Assembly (NCBI GenBank): GCA_029263295.1
Contig: JAJCXT010000008.1
Location: forward strand, 1-64,000
Direction: 5' to 3'
DNA: 64,000 bases
Source: Acidobacteriota bacterium
GTDB lineage: Bacteria > Acidobacteriota > UBA890 > WLXD01
Shown here: in pieces, positions 20,506 through 30,049 of the stretch
Position numbering within the stretch: position 1 is the first letter of the stretch
Layout: each line of letters starts with the position of its first letter
Translations under genes and position numbers: made by a program
The notes under the pieces: model-generated
Databases searched by the model: none
What the model was told of the DNA's origin: nothing
The model's input: the letters and a program-made list of their open reading frames with translations, nothing else

Positions 20506-20900
20506 AACTAATTATGCGCGGCCCACGGTAGCTTCTCGAAGCCTCAAAACCTCTCTTATAGCCAGAATTAGTGATTTCTGCCCATTAATGATCACTTTGA
20601 TCATGAAAAGCGGCGGCCGAAATCGGGTCCACTGGCCAATCTCACGATTCAGCCACCGATTTCGACCGCCGCTGCGAGCAGGCAGGAATGGCCTCCCGCC
20701 AGTGGAGAGCGCTTCTTGGGTCGAGGTGTTTAGTAATCTCGCTTCCACTGCCACCACGGTAGAAGCACCCGGCGTGCAAGGCTTGATGAAGACCTTCGCT
20801 TTGTCGGAGGAATCCTTGATGAAGCCCGCGGGCGCCTGTAGCGTGGCGACCAGACCTCGTGCACACGAGCCACGACCGTTCTGACCGCGTTCCCCGATCA
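20506..20900. other. AT-richer intergenic region with several hairpins; possible decayed mobile-element terminus or structured element
   Basis: Imperfect inverted repeat 20609-20628/20654-20673 and perfect hairpin 20588-20604; overlapping short ORFs without convincing domains. Confidence 0.35.
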
Positions 20901-20901
20901 G

Positions 20902-22263
20902 ATGGAGTTCCCGTTGATTCGACATCGCAACGCCCTAGGCCTGCTCCTGGCTGTCTCGCTCTTGGCACCAGCGGCAACCACCGCCTTGCGGGCCGCGCCG
21001 GATAACAACTGGCCCGCGCTGGGTGGTCCCGAAGGGACGTCGATCTCGTCCGAAACAGGGTTGCCGATCGAATGGAGCCCCACCAAGAACGTCGCGTGGA
21101 AGACACCCATCGCAGGGCGTGGCTACTCATCGCCGGTCGTCTGGGGCAATCGCATCTTCCTGACGACAGCGATCAAGGGCGAAGAGAGCCCGGGCCACGA
21201 GCCTGCCGAGCACATCCTCGGCGGTAACCCCTTCCTGCACCCGGACGCGGTCGACGCCGAGTTCAGCCACCAGTACCGGGTACTGGCGATCGACGTCGGC
21301 AGTGGCGACATCGTCTGGGACCGGCTCGCCGGCGAAGGCCTCCCCTACGACGATCGCCACCGAATGAGTTCCTACGCGGCGCCAACCGTGGCAACCGACG
21401 GTGAGCTCGTGTACGCGTACTTCGGCACGCCGGGGCTGTTCGCGTACGATTTCGAAGGCAGCATGGTGTGGTCGGCCAAGGTCGGCGACATCCCAACCCT
21501 CGGCATGGGTGTCGGCACCTCGCCCGTTCTCGCTGGTGATCTCGTAATCATCCAGGCCGATGAGGATCTCGGCGACCACTCGGCGATCGTCGCGTTCGAC
21601 AAGAAGACCGGCGCGGAGGCGTGGCGCGTCAGCCGGCCTGTGTCGGTCACATGGGCCACGCCGACACTCGTGACTGGGACCGCGCGTGACGAGTTGGTGG
21701 CCATCGGCAACGAATGGATCATCTCCTACGACCCAGTGACCGGCGACGAACTCTGGCGCATGCAGGGCCTGGAAGCCAACGCCATCCATCGGCCGCTCAT
21801 CCACGGCGACACCATCATCGCCACGGCCGGCTACCCGCAGAAGGCCATCAAGGCGGTAAAGCTCGGTGGCAGTGGCGATCTCACCGACACCGACTACCTG
21901 GCCTGGGCCTACAACAAAGGCACCGCGTACATACCCTCCAACCTCGCCTACGACGGCTATGTCTACCTGCTGAACGACCAGGGCATCCTCACGTGCCTGG
22001 ATGCCGACACGGGCAAGATTATCTACGAGGGTGGCCGCATGCCGGTGGCGCAGCGCTTCTCGGCCTCGCCGGTGGCCTTCGACGGCAAGTTCCTGATGTC
22101 GGGCAACGACGGCGACGTGTTCGTGATCCAGGCCGGCCCGGAATTCGAGGTCCTGTCGGTCAACTCGATGGGCGAGGGGATCTGGGCGAGTCCCGCGATC
22201 GCCAACGGCCGCATCTACATCCGCACGCTCGACCACCTGTGGGCGATCGAGAAGATGGATTGA
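20902..22263 (+). CDS. Secreted PQQ/BamB-like beta-propeller protein
   Basis: Signal peptide; NNWPALGGPEGTSISSETGLPIEWSPTKNVAWKTPI; blades to C-terminus. Confidence 0.85.
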   Translation: MEFPLIRHRNALGLLLAVSLLAPAATTALRAAPDNNWPALGGPEGTSISSETGLPIEWSPTKNVAWKTPIAGRGYSSPVVWGNRIFLTTAIKGEESPGHEPAEHILGGNPFLHPDAVDAEFSHQYRVLAIDVGSGDIVWDRLAGEGLPYDDRHRMSSYAAPTVATDGELVYAYFGTPGLFAYDFEGSMVWSAKVGDIPTLGMGVGTSPVLAGDLVIIQADEDLGDHSAIVAFDKKTGAEAWRVSRPVSVTWATPTLVTGTARDELVAIGNEWIISYDPVTGDELWRMQGLEANAIHRPLIHGDTIIATAGYPQKAIKAVKLGGSGDLTDTDYLAWAYNKGTAYIPSNLAYDGYVYLLNDQGILTCLDADTGKIIYEGGRMPVAQRFSASPVAFDGKFLMSGNDGDVFVIQAGPEFEVLSVNSMGEGIWASPAIANGRIYIRTLDHLWAIEKMD

Positions 22264-22715
22264 GTCGCCCCGAGGTCTGCGTCCAGGTGAAGCGTCTCGC
22301 CGGTTCGGAAGACCTACCGCTGCCCGAATACCAGACTGCCGATTCGGCGGCGGTAGATCTGCACGCCGCGGTCACCGAAGCCGTGGAGTTGCAGCCCGGC
22401 GACATCAAGCTGATCCCGAGCGGGTTGGCGATCGCGCTACCGCCGGGCTATGAGGCACAGGTCCGGCCACGCTCGGGCCTGGCGGTAAAACACGGCCTGA
22501 GCCTGCCGAACACTCCAGCGACGATAGACGCCGACTACCGCGGCGAGATCCGAGTGCCGATGATCAACCACGGCAAAGCCGCCTTCACGATCGAGCGCGG
22601 CATGCGCATCGCACAGATGTTGGTAACTCCGGTCCCGCGCATCGTGTGGGACGTTGTCGATGAACTTCCCGACTCGACCCGCGGCGCCGGCGGCTTCGGC
22701 CACACCGGCAGCTAG
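22260..22715 (+). CDS. dut: dUTP diphosphatase
   Basis: TTG start overlapping previous stop (TTGA); EYQTADSAAVDLHA, VRPRSGLAVKHGLSLPNTPATIDADYRGEI, STRGAGGFGHTGS dUTPase motifs. Confidence 0.93.
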   Translation: MSRPEVCVQVKRLAGSEDLPLPEYQTADSAAVDLHAAVTEAVELQPGDIKLIPSGLAIALPPGYEAQVRPRSGLAVKHGLSLPNTPATIDADYRGEIRVPMINHGKAAFTIERGMRIAQMLVTPVPRIVWDVVDELPDSTRGAGGFGHTGS

Positions 22716-22833
22716 CAGATCACATGAGACCGGCGTAGCGACACCGACCATCCGCTGCCCGCTGGAAACGCAGCAGGGCGTCCCGTGGTACCTATGTGCG
22801 CTCTCTGAGGTGGGGACCTCTTCGACGGGGCGA

Positions 22834-24786
22834 ATGGTGGGCAAGCTCGATTTCGAAGCATCGCTGAGCGAGGCGCAATTCCGTGCGGTGACGCACGCGA
22901 AGGGGCCGCTGCGTGTCGTGGGTGGCCCCGGCGGCGGCAAGACTCGCGTGCTCACCTATCGCATCGCGTGGCTGATTCGTGAGGTCGGTGTAGCCCCGGA
23001 ACACATCCTGGCGCTGACCTTCACGAAGAAAGCGGCCGGCGAGATGAAAGAGCGACTGACCGGCCTGTTGGGCGAGGAGATCGCCATCGGCGCGGCGACG
23101 ATCCACTCGTGGGCTTACCGTTTCCTGTGCATTCACCGCGGCAAGAACGCCGAGGGCATCCTCGGGACCTGGAACCCGAACGCCAAGAACGCCATCCTTG
23201 CCGACGCGCGGCAGTATTTTGCCTGGCAGAAGTCGGTGCAGGCGGCCAAGGTCGACATCGCTCCGGCGTTCGCGCTGCACACGGTGTCGCGCGCCAAGAA
23301 CAACGGGGTATCGCGGGAAGCCCTCCGGGCCACGGCCGAAGAAGGCAGCGATCACAAGGTGGTGCGGGCCTGCGACGCGTGGCTCGAGTACGAGCGCTGG
23401 CAGGAGCGCATGCGGGTCATCGACTTCGATGACCTCCTGATCCTGGCCAACGAATTGCTCGTCCATAAGGACACCATCAAGAGTGTCCGCGACCAGCATC
23501 GCGTGATTCTCCTGGATGAGAGCCAGGACACCAACCTGGTGCAATGGGGTGTTGTGCGCAAGCTGGCGCCACCGCCAAAGTCGGAACTCACGGTGGTCGG
23601 CGACTACGACCAGAGTATCTACGGCTGGCGTGGCGCGGCCGCCGCCAGCTTCCTGGAGTTCGTCCAAGACTACAAAGCCAAGACCGTGACGCTCGAGACC
23701 AATTATCGTTCGACGCGCAACATCGTAGCCGCCGCGAATACGCTCATCACCCGCAACGGCAGCCGCGAAGACAAGGTGCTCGAGGCGGCCGGCAAGAAGG
23801 GCACGGAGTTGATCGTGCGCATCGAATCAGATGCTGGCGTCGAGGCCTCGCGCGGCGTCGAGCAGGTACGCCGCTGGCTGGCCGACCACGAGCCCGGTGA
23901 GATCGCGGTCCTCGTGCGCGCCTGGTGGCTGACACGTGGGTTCGAGGAGCGTCTGCTCAAGGACCGCATTCCCTACCAGGTCGTCGGCGGCCCTGCCTTC
24001 TTCGGCCGCCGCGAGATCGCCGATATTCTGGCCTACGTCACGCTGTCGGTAGACGCCACCAAAGACGCCTCCCTGAAGCGTGTCCTCAACGTGCCCAACC
24101 GATTCCTCGGCGCCGCCGCCTGGCGCGCTATCGAACGACACGCCCTGAAGCGCGAGATGCCCGGACTGGCCGCGATCTCCGACCCGGGGCTGCGCTGGCC
24201 CAAGCAGTACATGCGCGATAAGGCCATGGATCTTTACGTTCTCGTACAGAGGCTGCGGCGGTTCGAGGGCACCACGGTGGAGTTGATCGAGCACATACTC
24301 GAACGCACTCGCTACCTCACCTGGCTGAAAGAAGAATGCGAGCCTGCGGAGTTCCGCAACCGCAAGGAGAACATCGACGAGATGTTTGAAGCTGCAGAGG
24401 AGCACCCTGATCCGGCCGACTTCGTCTTCTACGCCGAGCAGCTGGCTCCCAAGAAGGACGATTCCGAGGAAGGCGTGGTGCTGACCAGCATCCACGGTGC
24501 CAAGGGATTGGAGTTTCCCTGCGTCATCGTGGCTGGCTGCGCGGAGGGCATCCTCCCGCACGAGCGCTGCGAGGACGTCGAGGAGGAGCGCCGCCTCGCC
24601 TACGTGGCCATTACGCGGGCCGAGAAAGAGCTGATGCTCACCAGCGCCACGCTCTACCGCAACCGCGGCTATACGCCGAGCCGATTTCTGGAAGAGGCCG
24701 GGCTGGAAGTGCCCGAATACGAGATCGCCACCGCAGAGTCAGGGGGCGAAAGCGCGACCGCCCCGACCGCGGTCGTGACGACCTAG
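22834..24786 (+). CDS. UvrD/PcrA-like superfamily 1 DNA helicase
   Basis: LSEAQFRAVTHAKGPLRVVGGPGGGKTRVLTYRIAWLI; LDESQDTN; VVGDYDQSIYGWRGA; TSIHGAKGLEFPCVIV. Confidence 0.92.
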   Translation: MVGKLDFEASLSEAQFRAVTHAKGPLRVVGGPGGGKTRVLTYRIAWLIREVGVAPEHILALTFTKKAAGEMKERLTGLLGEEIAIGAATIHSWAYRFLCIHRGKNAEGILGTWNPNAKNAILADARQYFAWQKSVQAAKVDIAPAFALHTVSRAKNNGVSREALRATAEEGSDHKVVRACDAWLEYERWQERMRVIDFDDLLILANELLVHKDTIKSVRDQHRVILLDESQDTNLVQWGVVRKLAPPPKSELTVVGDYDQSIYGWRGAAAASFLEFVQDYKAKTVTLETNYRSTRNIVAAANTLITRNGSREDKVLEAAGKKGTELIVRIESDAGVEASRGVEQVRRWLADHEPGEIAVLVRAWWLTRGFEERLLKDRIPYQVVGGPAFFGRREIADILAYVTLSVDATKDASLKRVLNVPNRFLGAAAWRAIERHALKREMPGLAAISDPGLRWPKQYMRDKAMDLYVLVQRLRRFEGTTVELIEHILERTRYLTWLKEECEPAEFRNRKENIDEMFEAAEEHPDPADFVFYAEQLAPKKDDSEEGVVLTSIHGAKGLEFPCVIVAGCAEGILPHERCEDVEEERRLAYVAITRAEKELMLTSATLYRNRGYTPSRFLEEAGLEVPEYEIATAESGGESATAPTAVVTT

Positions 24787-24809
24787 CCGGGGCAGTTGCT
24801 CTCTGAGCC

Positions 24810-24914
24810 TGCTACGCGTTAACCGGCTTGGAAACCCCTGAGCCAAAGGCGACCGCCCCATGCTCCGGGTCGGTTGGCCCAGGGGCCTCCGCCGGAAAAA
24901 CTTGCGTAGCAAGT
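24810..24914 (+). ncRNA. Candidate structured RNA element (nested multi-stem with alternative hairpin)
   Basis: Nested complementary arms: TGCTACGC/GCGTAGCA, CCGGC/GCCGG, CCCCTG/CAGGGG, GCCAA/TTGGC, CGACC/GGTCG; alternative ACTTGC-GTA-GCAAGT. Confidence 0.4.
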
Positions 24915-25093
24915 CCTCTTTGATTGGAACAAACTGCGAGGCGTTTCGCCGTCGAAACGGGGCAAAGATCTGTAAAGAGTTGTCAATGTGACGATGCGCG
25001 AATCGGCTTCGGATCGCGCCGCCGCCCGGGCTACCCTGCAAAGAGAGCCTGACGCGCCTGAAGTGCGCTCGCCGAGCGCTGACCTGTACGGGT

Positions 25094-26938
25094 ATGCGAA
25101 ACAACCGAGCACCTCGATCGATCAACCGCGCCGTCACCGTGGCCGCAGCTGTGGCGTGCGTACTGGCCACCGGCCAACCCGGCCGCGGAGCGACGGACGA
25201 CGGGCTGTTGAAGCTCGACATCGATGCGAACGCCAGTCTTCGACTCGACGATCTCGAAAAGGGTGAACTGAGGATCACCTGGCGCAAGGACGGACCTGTT
25301 CTCAGCGTGGGCGAACTGCGAACCCCCGCCGACTCCGACCGCGAGTACGAGAAAGGATCAGCGGCGCCGCCTATCGACGGCTGCTTCCTTCTTGCCCCAT
25401 TCGAGCACACGATGAGCAACCGTCTCGGCGGCGGCAGTCGGGTGGCGGGCCGGGCCAGGAAGGAACTCGTCAACGCCGACACGGACACCACAAGCCACGC
25501 GCTGCGATTCGAGTTCGAGGATGGCCCGGCGACGCAACGCGTCGAGCTCGCCCTCTACGATGACGAGCCTGTCGGCGACACCGTCTACTACCTCGATGGT
25601 CGCCAGTTCGACGCTTTCGAACTGCGTGTACGCGGCACCGGTACTGGCCGCGTCACCGCAACGTTCGCCGACGCGCACGGACGGCGGAGCAGCGTTACTG
25701 ACCTGTCTTTGTCCGACGAGTCGCTGGAAGACGAATGGCGCCGTGTGCGTATAACCGCCGAAATGGAAGGAGTCCATCGCCACCATCTCGCGCAACTGGA
25801 ACTGCGCGGCCATGGATCCGGCGCTCTGGAGGTCGACGACATCTATCTGTGCGACTCCAACTCGACGCCCGAGCGTTCGCGACCGGGCCGCCGGGACACG
25901 ACCAATTCGCTGTGGGTATGGCATACCTCCGACCTGTTGGCAGGCGGTGACGAGGCCGTCGACGAACTCGCCAACCTTGCCGAGCAGGCCGACATCAGCA
26001 GGATCTACCTACAGGTACCCGGCAGCTTCGACGAAGCCGACACGCGGCTGGCGCTGCAGAGAGCAGCCACTCGACTCAACGCCTCCGGCATCGACTTGCT
26101 CGCCCTCGATGGCGCGCCCGAGTACGCGCTGCCGAGTGAGCACGATGATCTCCTCAACACCATGGCCGAGGTCCTCGACTACAACGGCAGCGTCCCGCCA
26201 GGGGCTCGCTTTGTCGGCGTGCATCTTGACGTTGAGCCCTACCTGCTCGAGGACTGGGGCAAAGCGCGTGCAGACGTCGTGGACGGCTATCTCGGCATGC
26301 TCGATGCCGTTCGCTCGCGTACGGCCGCAGCGGGCCTGGAACTCGACGTCGCCGTGCCCTTCTGGTTCGACTCCGTCCCGGTCCATAGCCAGCGCGGAGA
26401 CCGTGTCGAACGGCTGTCGCTCACCGACGAGGTCCTCACGCGGGTCGATTCGATCGCCGTGATGGACTACCGCACAGAAACCTCGGGCAGCAACGGCCTC
26501 CTCGCCCTTGGCGCTGGTGAACTCGCCGCGGCGGCCGAGCAGGACCGCGACGTCTGGATCGGACTCGAGACCACGTGGTTACCTGATCAGACGTTCGTTC
26601 GCTTCCGCGGAGAGCCACGTGCGGGGCTCCCCGACTCTGTCGGACCAGAATGGTGGGTTGTCGAGACGCCTGGGACCCTATGGGCAGTGCGCGGTGACGC
26701 GATCCGCAGGCTCGAGGATCGCATGCAGACCATCGACGCGAGCGATGCCAGACACTGGTCCGCTCACGCCGTCGAGGTACCTGCCAGCCGTCAGACCTTC
26801 TACGATCTCGGCTTCGACGCACTGCTCAACGCGATGCGGGAAACGGCAGCTCAGCTCGACGGACACCCCGCCTTCGCCGGCCTCGCGCTCCACTACGACC
26901 GGCCGCTGCGACGACTCCTCGACGCCGCTGGCGAGTGA
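25094..26938 (+). CDS. Secreted protein with possible TIM-barrel glycosidase-like C-terminal region
   Basis: Signal peptide; beta-rich N-terminal region; FVGVHLDVEPYLLEDW and DSIAVMDYRTETSGSNG resemble beta-strand ends of glycosidase barrels. Confidence 0.6.
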   Translation: MRNNRAPRSINRAVTVAAAVACVLATGQPGRGATDDGLLKLDIDANASLRLDDLEKGELRITWRKDGPVLSVGELRTPADSDREYEKGSAAPPIDGCFLLAPFEHTMSNRLGGGSRVAGRARKELVNADTDTTSHALRFEFEDGPATQRVELALYDDEPVGDTVYYLDGRQFDAFELRVRGTGTGRVTATFADAHGRRSSVTDLSLSDESLEDEWRRVRITAEMEGVHRHHLAQLELRGHGSGALEVDDIYLCDSNSTPERSRPGRRDTTNSLWVWHTSDLLAGGDEAVDELANLAEQADISRIYLQVPGSFDEADTRLALQRAATRLNASGIDLLALDGAPEYALPSEHDDLLNTMAEVLDYNGSVPPGARFVGVHLDVEPYLLEDWGKARADVVDGYLGMLDAVRSRTAAAGLELDVAVPFWFDSVPVHSQRGDRVERLSLTDEVLTRVDSIAVMDYRTETSGSNGLLALGAGELAAAAEQDRDVWIGLETTWLPDQTFVRFRGEPRAGLPDSVGPEWWVVETPGTLWAVRGDAIRRLEDRMQTIDASDARHWSAHAVEVPASRQTFYDLGFDALLNAMRETAAQLDGHPAFAGLALHYDRPLRRLLDAAGE

Positions 26939-26985
26939 CCTGGGCACGCCGCTCGATCCATCTTCCGGGCCGTCGTCCTTGCACC

Positions 26986-27000
26986 CATAAGATTCTTATG
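26986..27000. promoter_or_regulatory. Candidate regulator operator (perfect palindrome CATAAGA-T-TCTTATG) upstream of padR
   Basis: 7-bp perfect arms about 80 bp upstream of the PadR start. Confidence 0.4.
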
Positions 27001-27080
27001 CATAACTCTTCACAGGTACAACGTATCGATCGTCCGCGGGGACCCCGATCCGCGGCGGCCCCGGCGATTGTGGAGATTCA

Positions 27081-27404
27081 ATGGACCTGCTCAAAGGCAC
27101 GCTCGACGTCCTGATTATGAAGACCGTCGCCGACCGGCCGGCGCACGGCTACGCCATCGCACGGGCCATCCTCGAGCAGTCGGGCGAAGCGCTGATCGTC
27201 GAGGAAGGAGCGCTGTATCCCGCTCTCCGCAGGCTCGACAAGCGCGGTCTCTTGACCGCGAAGTGGAGCAAGACCGACACCGGGCGAGACGCCAAGTTCT
27301 ATCGCCTCACCACCGCGGGCCAGCGCCAACTGAGCAAGGCGGTCGGCGATTGGGATCGCTATGTAGAGGCCATGGGCCTCGTCCTGAAGGGACCACAATC
27401 GTGA
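27081..27404 (+). CDS. PadR-family transcriptional regulator, copy 2
   Basis: MDLLKGTLDVLIMKTVADRPAHGYAIARAI...YPALRRLDKRGLLTAKW. Confidence 0.92.
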   Translation: MDLLKGTLDVLIMKTVADRPAHGYAIARAILEQSGEALIVEEGALYPALRRLDKRGLLTAKWSKTDTGRDAKFYRLTTAGQRQLSKAVGDWDRYVEAMGLVLKGPQS

Positions 27405-30049
27405 GTGATCTCACGGGCCGCCGCCCCGCTCCGGTGTCTACCGACGAGGATGTCGAACGCGAGCTTCGCGCCCACGTAGCCCTGCACGCCGAGCGCCTCA
27501 TGCGCGAGGGCATCGACCCCCTCGAGGCCCGCGAGCGGGCCAAGCAAGCGTTTGGCAACTACCCCGCCATCTCCAGACAGTGCCGCAACATCGCCGCATC
27601 CCCCACCCCGCGCGAGGCCTTCGCCAGCATGCTCGAATCCATCCTGGCAGACACCCGTTTTGCCTGGCGCACGCTGCGCAAGAGCCCAGCGTTCCTGGTC
27701 ACCTCGGTACTCACGCTGGCGCTCGGCATCGGCGCCAATACGGCAATCTTCGGCATCATCAACGGCATCCTGTTGCGGCCGCTGCCCTACAACGAGCCCG
27801 ATCGAATCGTGGCGCTATGGGAGCGTACTGCCGACGGACGGGACAACAGCATCGCCGCCGCCAACTTCTGGGACTGGCAGGCTCAGACGAGTCTCTTCGA
27901 ATCGATGGCACTGGTTCCGGACCATCGTTTCAGCGGTCGCACCACGGTGCTCGGCGGGAGTGCGCCCGCGCGGGTATACGCGGGCGCGGTGACCATCGAC
28001 TTCTTCCGTACTATCGGGGTCGAGCCCTTCCTCGGGCGCACGTTTGGCGTGGAAGAAGCCATGGAGGGTGTCGCGCCGACTCTCGTCGTCGCCTACTCGG
28101 TCTGGCGCGACCTGCTCGGCGAAGTGAACGATCTCACCGGCGTGACCCTGAGCATGCTCGGCACGGAGGCGGCCGTCATCGGCGTCATGCCGGCGGGCTT
28201 CAACTACCCCGGCCAGACGCAGATCTGGTTCCCGTTCGAGCTGTACCCGAGCAACGAGCACCGCACCGCACACGGCAAGTCGGCGATCGCCCGGTTGCGC
28301 CCGGACACGACTCTCGAAGCGGCCGCGGCAGAGATCGACGCCGTAGGGGTGGCGTTGTACGAGCAGTTCGGTGAAGACACCGACGCGGTGGGCGTGAATG
28401 TCTACCCGCTCAAGGAGGAACTGGTCGGTGATGCGAGCCGGCCGCTGGCGATTCTGCTGGGCGCCGCGGGACTGGTCCTGCTCGTCGCCTGCACGAACCT
28501 GGCGAGCGGGCTCCTGGCGCGAGGCACCCGTCGCAGTTCGGAAATCGCGCTGCGGGCGGCACTTGGCGCCGGGCGGGCGCGACTGGTCCGTCAGATGTTC
28601 ACCGAATCGATCCTTCTCACCACACTCGGTGCAGTGGCCGGACTGGTCACTGCGCAGTTCGTTACCGCGGCCCTGCTGCGGGCGGCTCCGGGCGAGGTGT
28701 GGCGCTACGCGACAGCCGACCTCGACATCGCTGTTCTGGCCTTCACCGTTCTGGTGGCATTTGCCACCTCGCTGTTGTTCGGTCTGCTCCCCGCGCTCCG
28801 CCTCACTCGCAAGAGCGATAGCGAAGCCATGCGCGCCGGCACGCGTTCGGTGGCAGGAGGGCAAGGCGGCCGCGTTTGGTCCGCGCTCGTGGTGGCGGAG
28901 GTCGCCCTCGTGGTAGTCCTCCTGATCGGCTGCGGCCTGCTCATCCGTAGCTTCCAGGCGGTGCTGGATGTCGATTCGGGGTTCCAGCCGGCCGGAGTCC
29001 TCACCGTTGACCTCGAAATGCCCGCGGAGAACTACTCCAAGCACGAAGAGGTGGCGCAGTTCCTCGACGCTGCAATGACAGATCTGCGCACCCTCCCTGG
29101 GGTGACCGACGTCGGCATGATCAACCATCTACCGCTCGGCGGGTTCGGCCTCAATGGCGCCTTCGAAGTCGAAGGGCGCGAGCCTCAGGCGGGGTATGGT
29201 GACTATCGTGTGGCGAGTGCCGAGTACTTCTCTGCCATGGGCATTCCCCTGCTGGACGGCCGCTTCTTCGTCGACGATGATGCCGACGGAGCGGAACCGG
29301 TGGTCATCGTCAACCAGACCCTGGCGCGCGAGTTGTTCGGACAGGAACCCGCAGTGGGCAAACGGATCGGCAGTCTGGCCAACGACAACTGGGTCTACGG
29401 TGACGACTGGATGCGAATCGTAGGAGTAATAGGCGACGTGCGGCACCGCTCGCTAACGCGGACCTCCTCGCGTGAGGTCTACGTGCACTACCTCCAGCGC
29501 CCGATGCGCGCGAGGACCTCGGCAATCACGATTCGAACGGACGGCGACCCCGCCGGCCTCATCAATGTCGTCCGCGACCGACTCACGGCACTCGATCCGC
29601 AGATTCCGGCGGAGTTGACGCCCATGCGCGAACTGGTTTCGGCGTCGCTCCACGACCGCCGTTTCACGGTGACGGTCCTGGGCGTGTTCAGCCTGGTAGG
29701 CCTGCTACTGGCTTCGGTCGGGATCTACGGAGTCGTCTCGTACGCCGTCGCCCGCCGGCAGCGTGATATCGGCATCAGGCTCGCGCTGGGGGCTGCGCCT
29801 CTGCGGGTACGCCAAGAGGTCATCCGCGACGCTCTCACGCCGGTGCTCATCGGCCTGGGCGTGGGCGTCCTTGGCGCTCTGGCGCTGAGCAGGACTCTCT
29901 CCAGCCTGCTCTTCGAGGTCGCGCCGACTGACCCCGCCACATTCGTCTCCGTCGCCGCGCTGCTCCTGGCTACCGCGGTCATCGCGTGCTGGCTACCGGC
30001 GCGCCGCTCGTCGAAGATCGACCCGATCGTGACCATGCGCGCCGACTGA
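27401..30049 (+). CDS. MacB/FtsX-type ABC permease, ADOP-like (no ATPase domain), copy 2
   Basis: GTG start in GTGA overlap with padR; VERELRAHVALHAERLMREGIDPLEARERAKQAFGN; ADTRFAWRTLRKSPAFLVTSVLTLALGIGANTAIFGIINGILLRPL. Confidence 0.9.
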   Translation: MSDLTGRRPAPVSTDEDVERELRAHVALHAERLMREGIDPLEARERAKQAFGNYPAISRQCRNIAASPTPREAFASMLESILADTRFAWRTLRKSPAFLVTSVLTLALGIGANTAIFGIINGILLRPLPYNEPDRIVALWERTADGRDNSIAAANFWDWQAQTSLFESMALVPDHRFSGRTTVLGGSAPARVYAGAVTIDFFRTIGVEPFLGRTFGVEEAMEGVAPTLVVAYSVWRDLLGEVNDLTGVTLSMLGTEAAVIGVMPAGFNYPGQTQIWFPFELYPSNEHRTAHGKSAIARLRPDTTLEAAAAEIDAVGVALYEQFGEDTDAVGVNVYPLKEELVGDASRPLAILLGAAGLVLLVACTNLASGLLARGTRRSSEIALRAALGAGRARLVRQMFTESILLTTLGAVAGLVTAQFVTAALLRAAPGEVWRYATADLDIAVLAFTVLVAFATSLLFGLLPALRLTRKSDSEAMRAGTRSVAGGQGGRVWSALVVAEVALVVVLLIGCGLLIRSFQAVLDVDSGFQPAGVLTVDLEMPAENYSKHEEVAQFLDAAMTDLRTLPGVTDVGMINHLPLGGFGLNGAFEVEGREPQAGYGDYRVASAEYFSAMGIPLLDGRFFVDDDADGAEPVVIVNQTLARELFGQEPAVGKRIGSLANDNWVYGDDWMRIVGVIGDVRHRSLTRTSSREVYVHYLQRPMRARTSAITIRTDGDPAGLINVVRDRLTALDPQIPAELTPMRELVSASLHDRRFTVTVLGVFSLVGLLLASVGIYGVVSYAVARRQRDIGIRLALGAAPLRVRQEVIRDALTPVLIGLGVGVLGALALSRTLSSLLFEVAPTDPATFVSVAALLLATAVIACWLPARRSSKIDPIVTMRAD

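Noticed and set aside
27815-29128. 437-aa minus-strand ORF opposite ADOP permease copy 2
   Set aside because: Shadow ORF without domain support.
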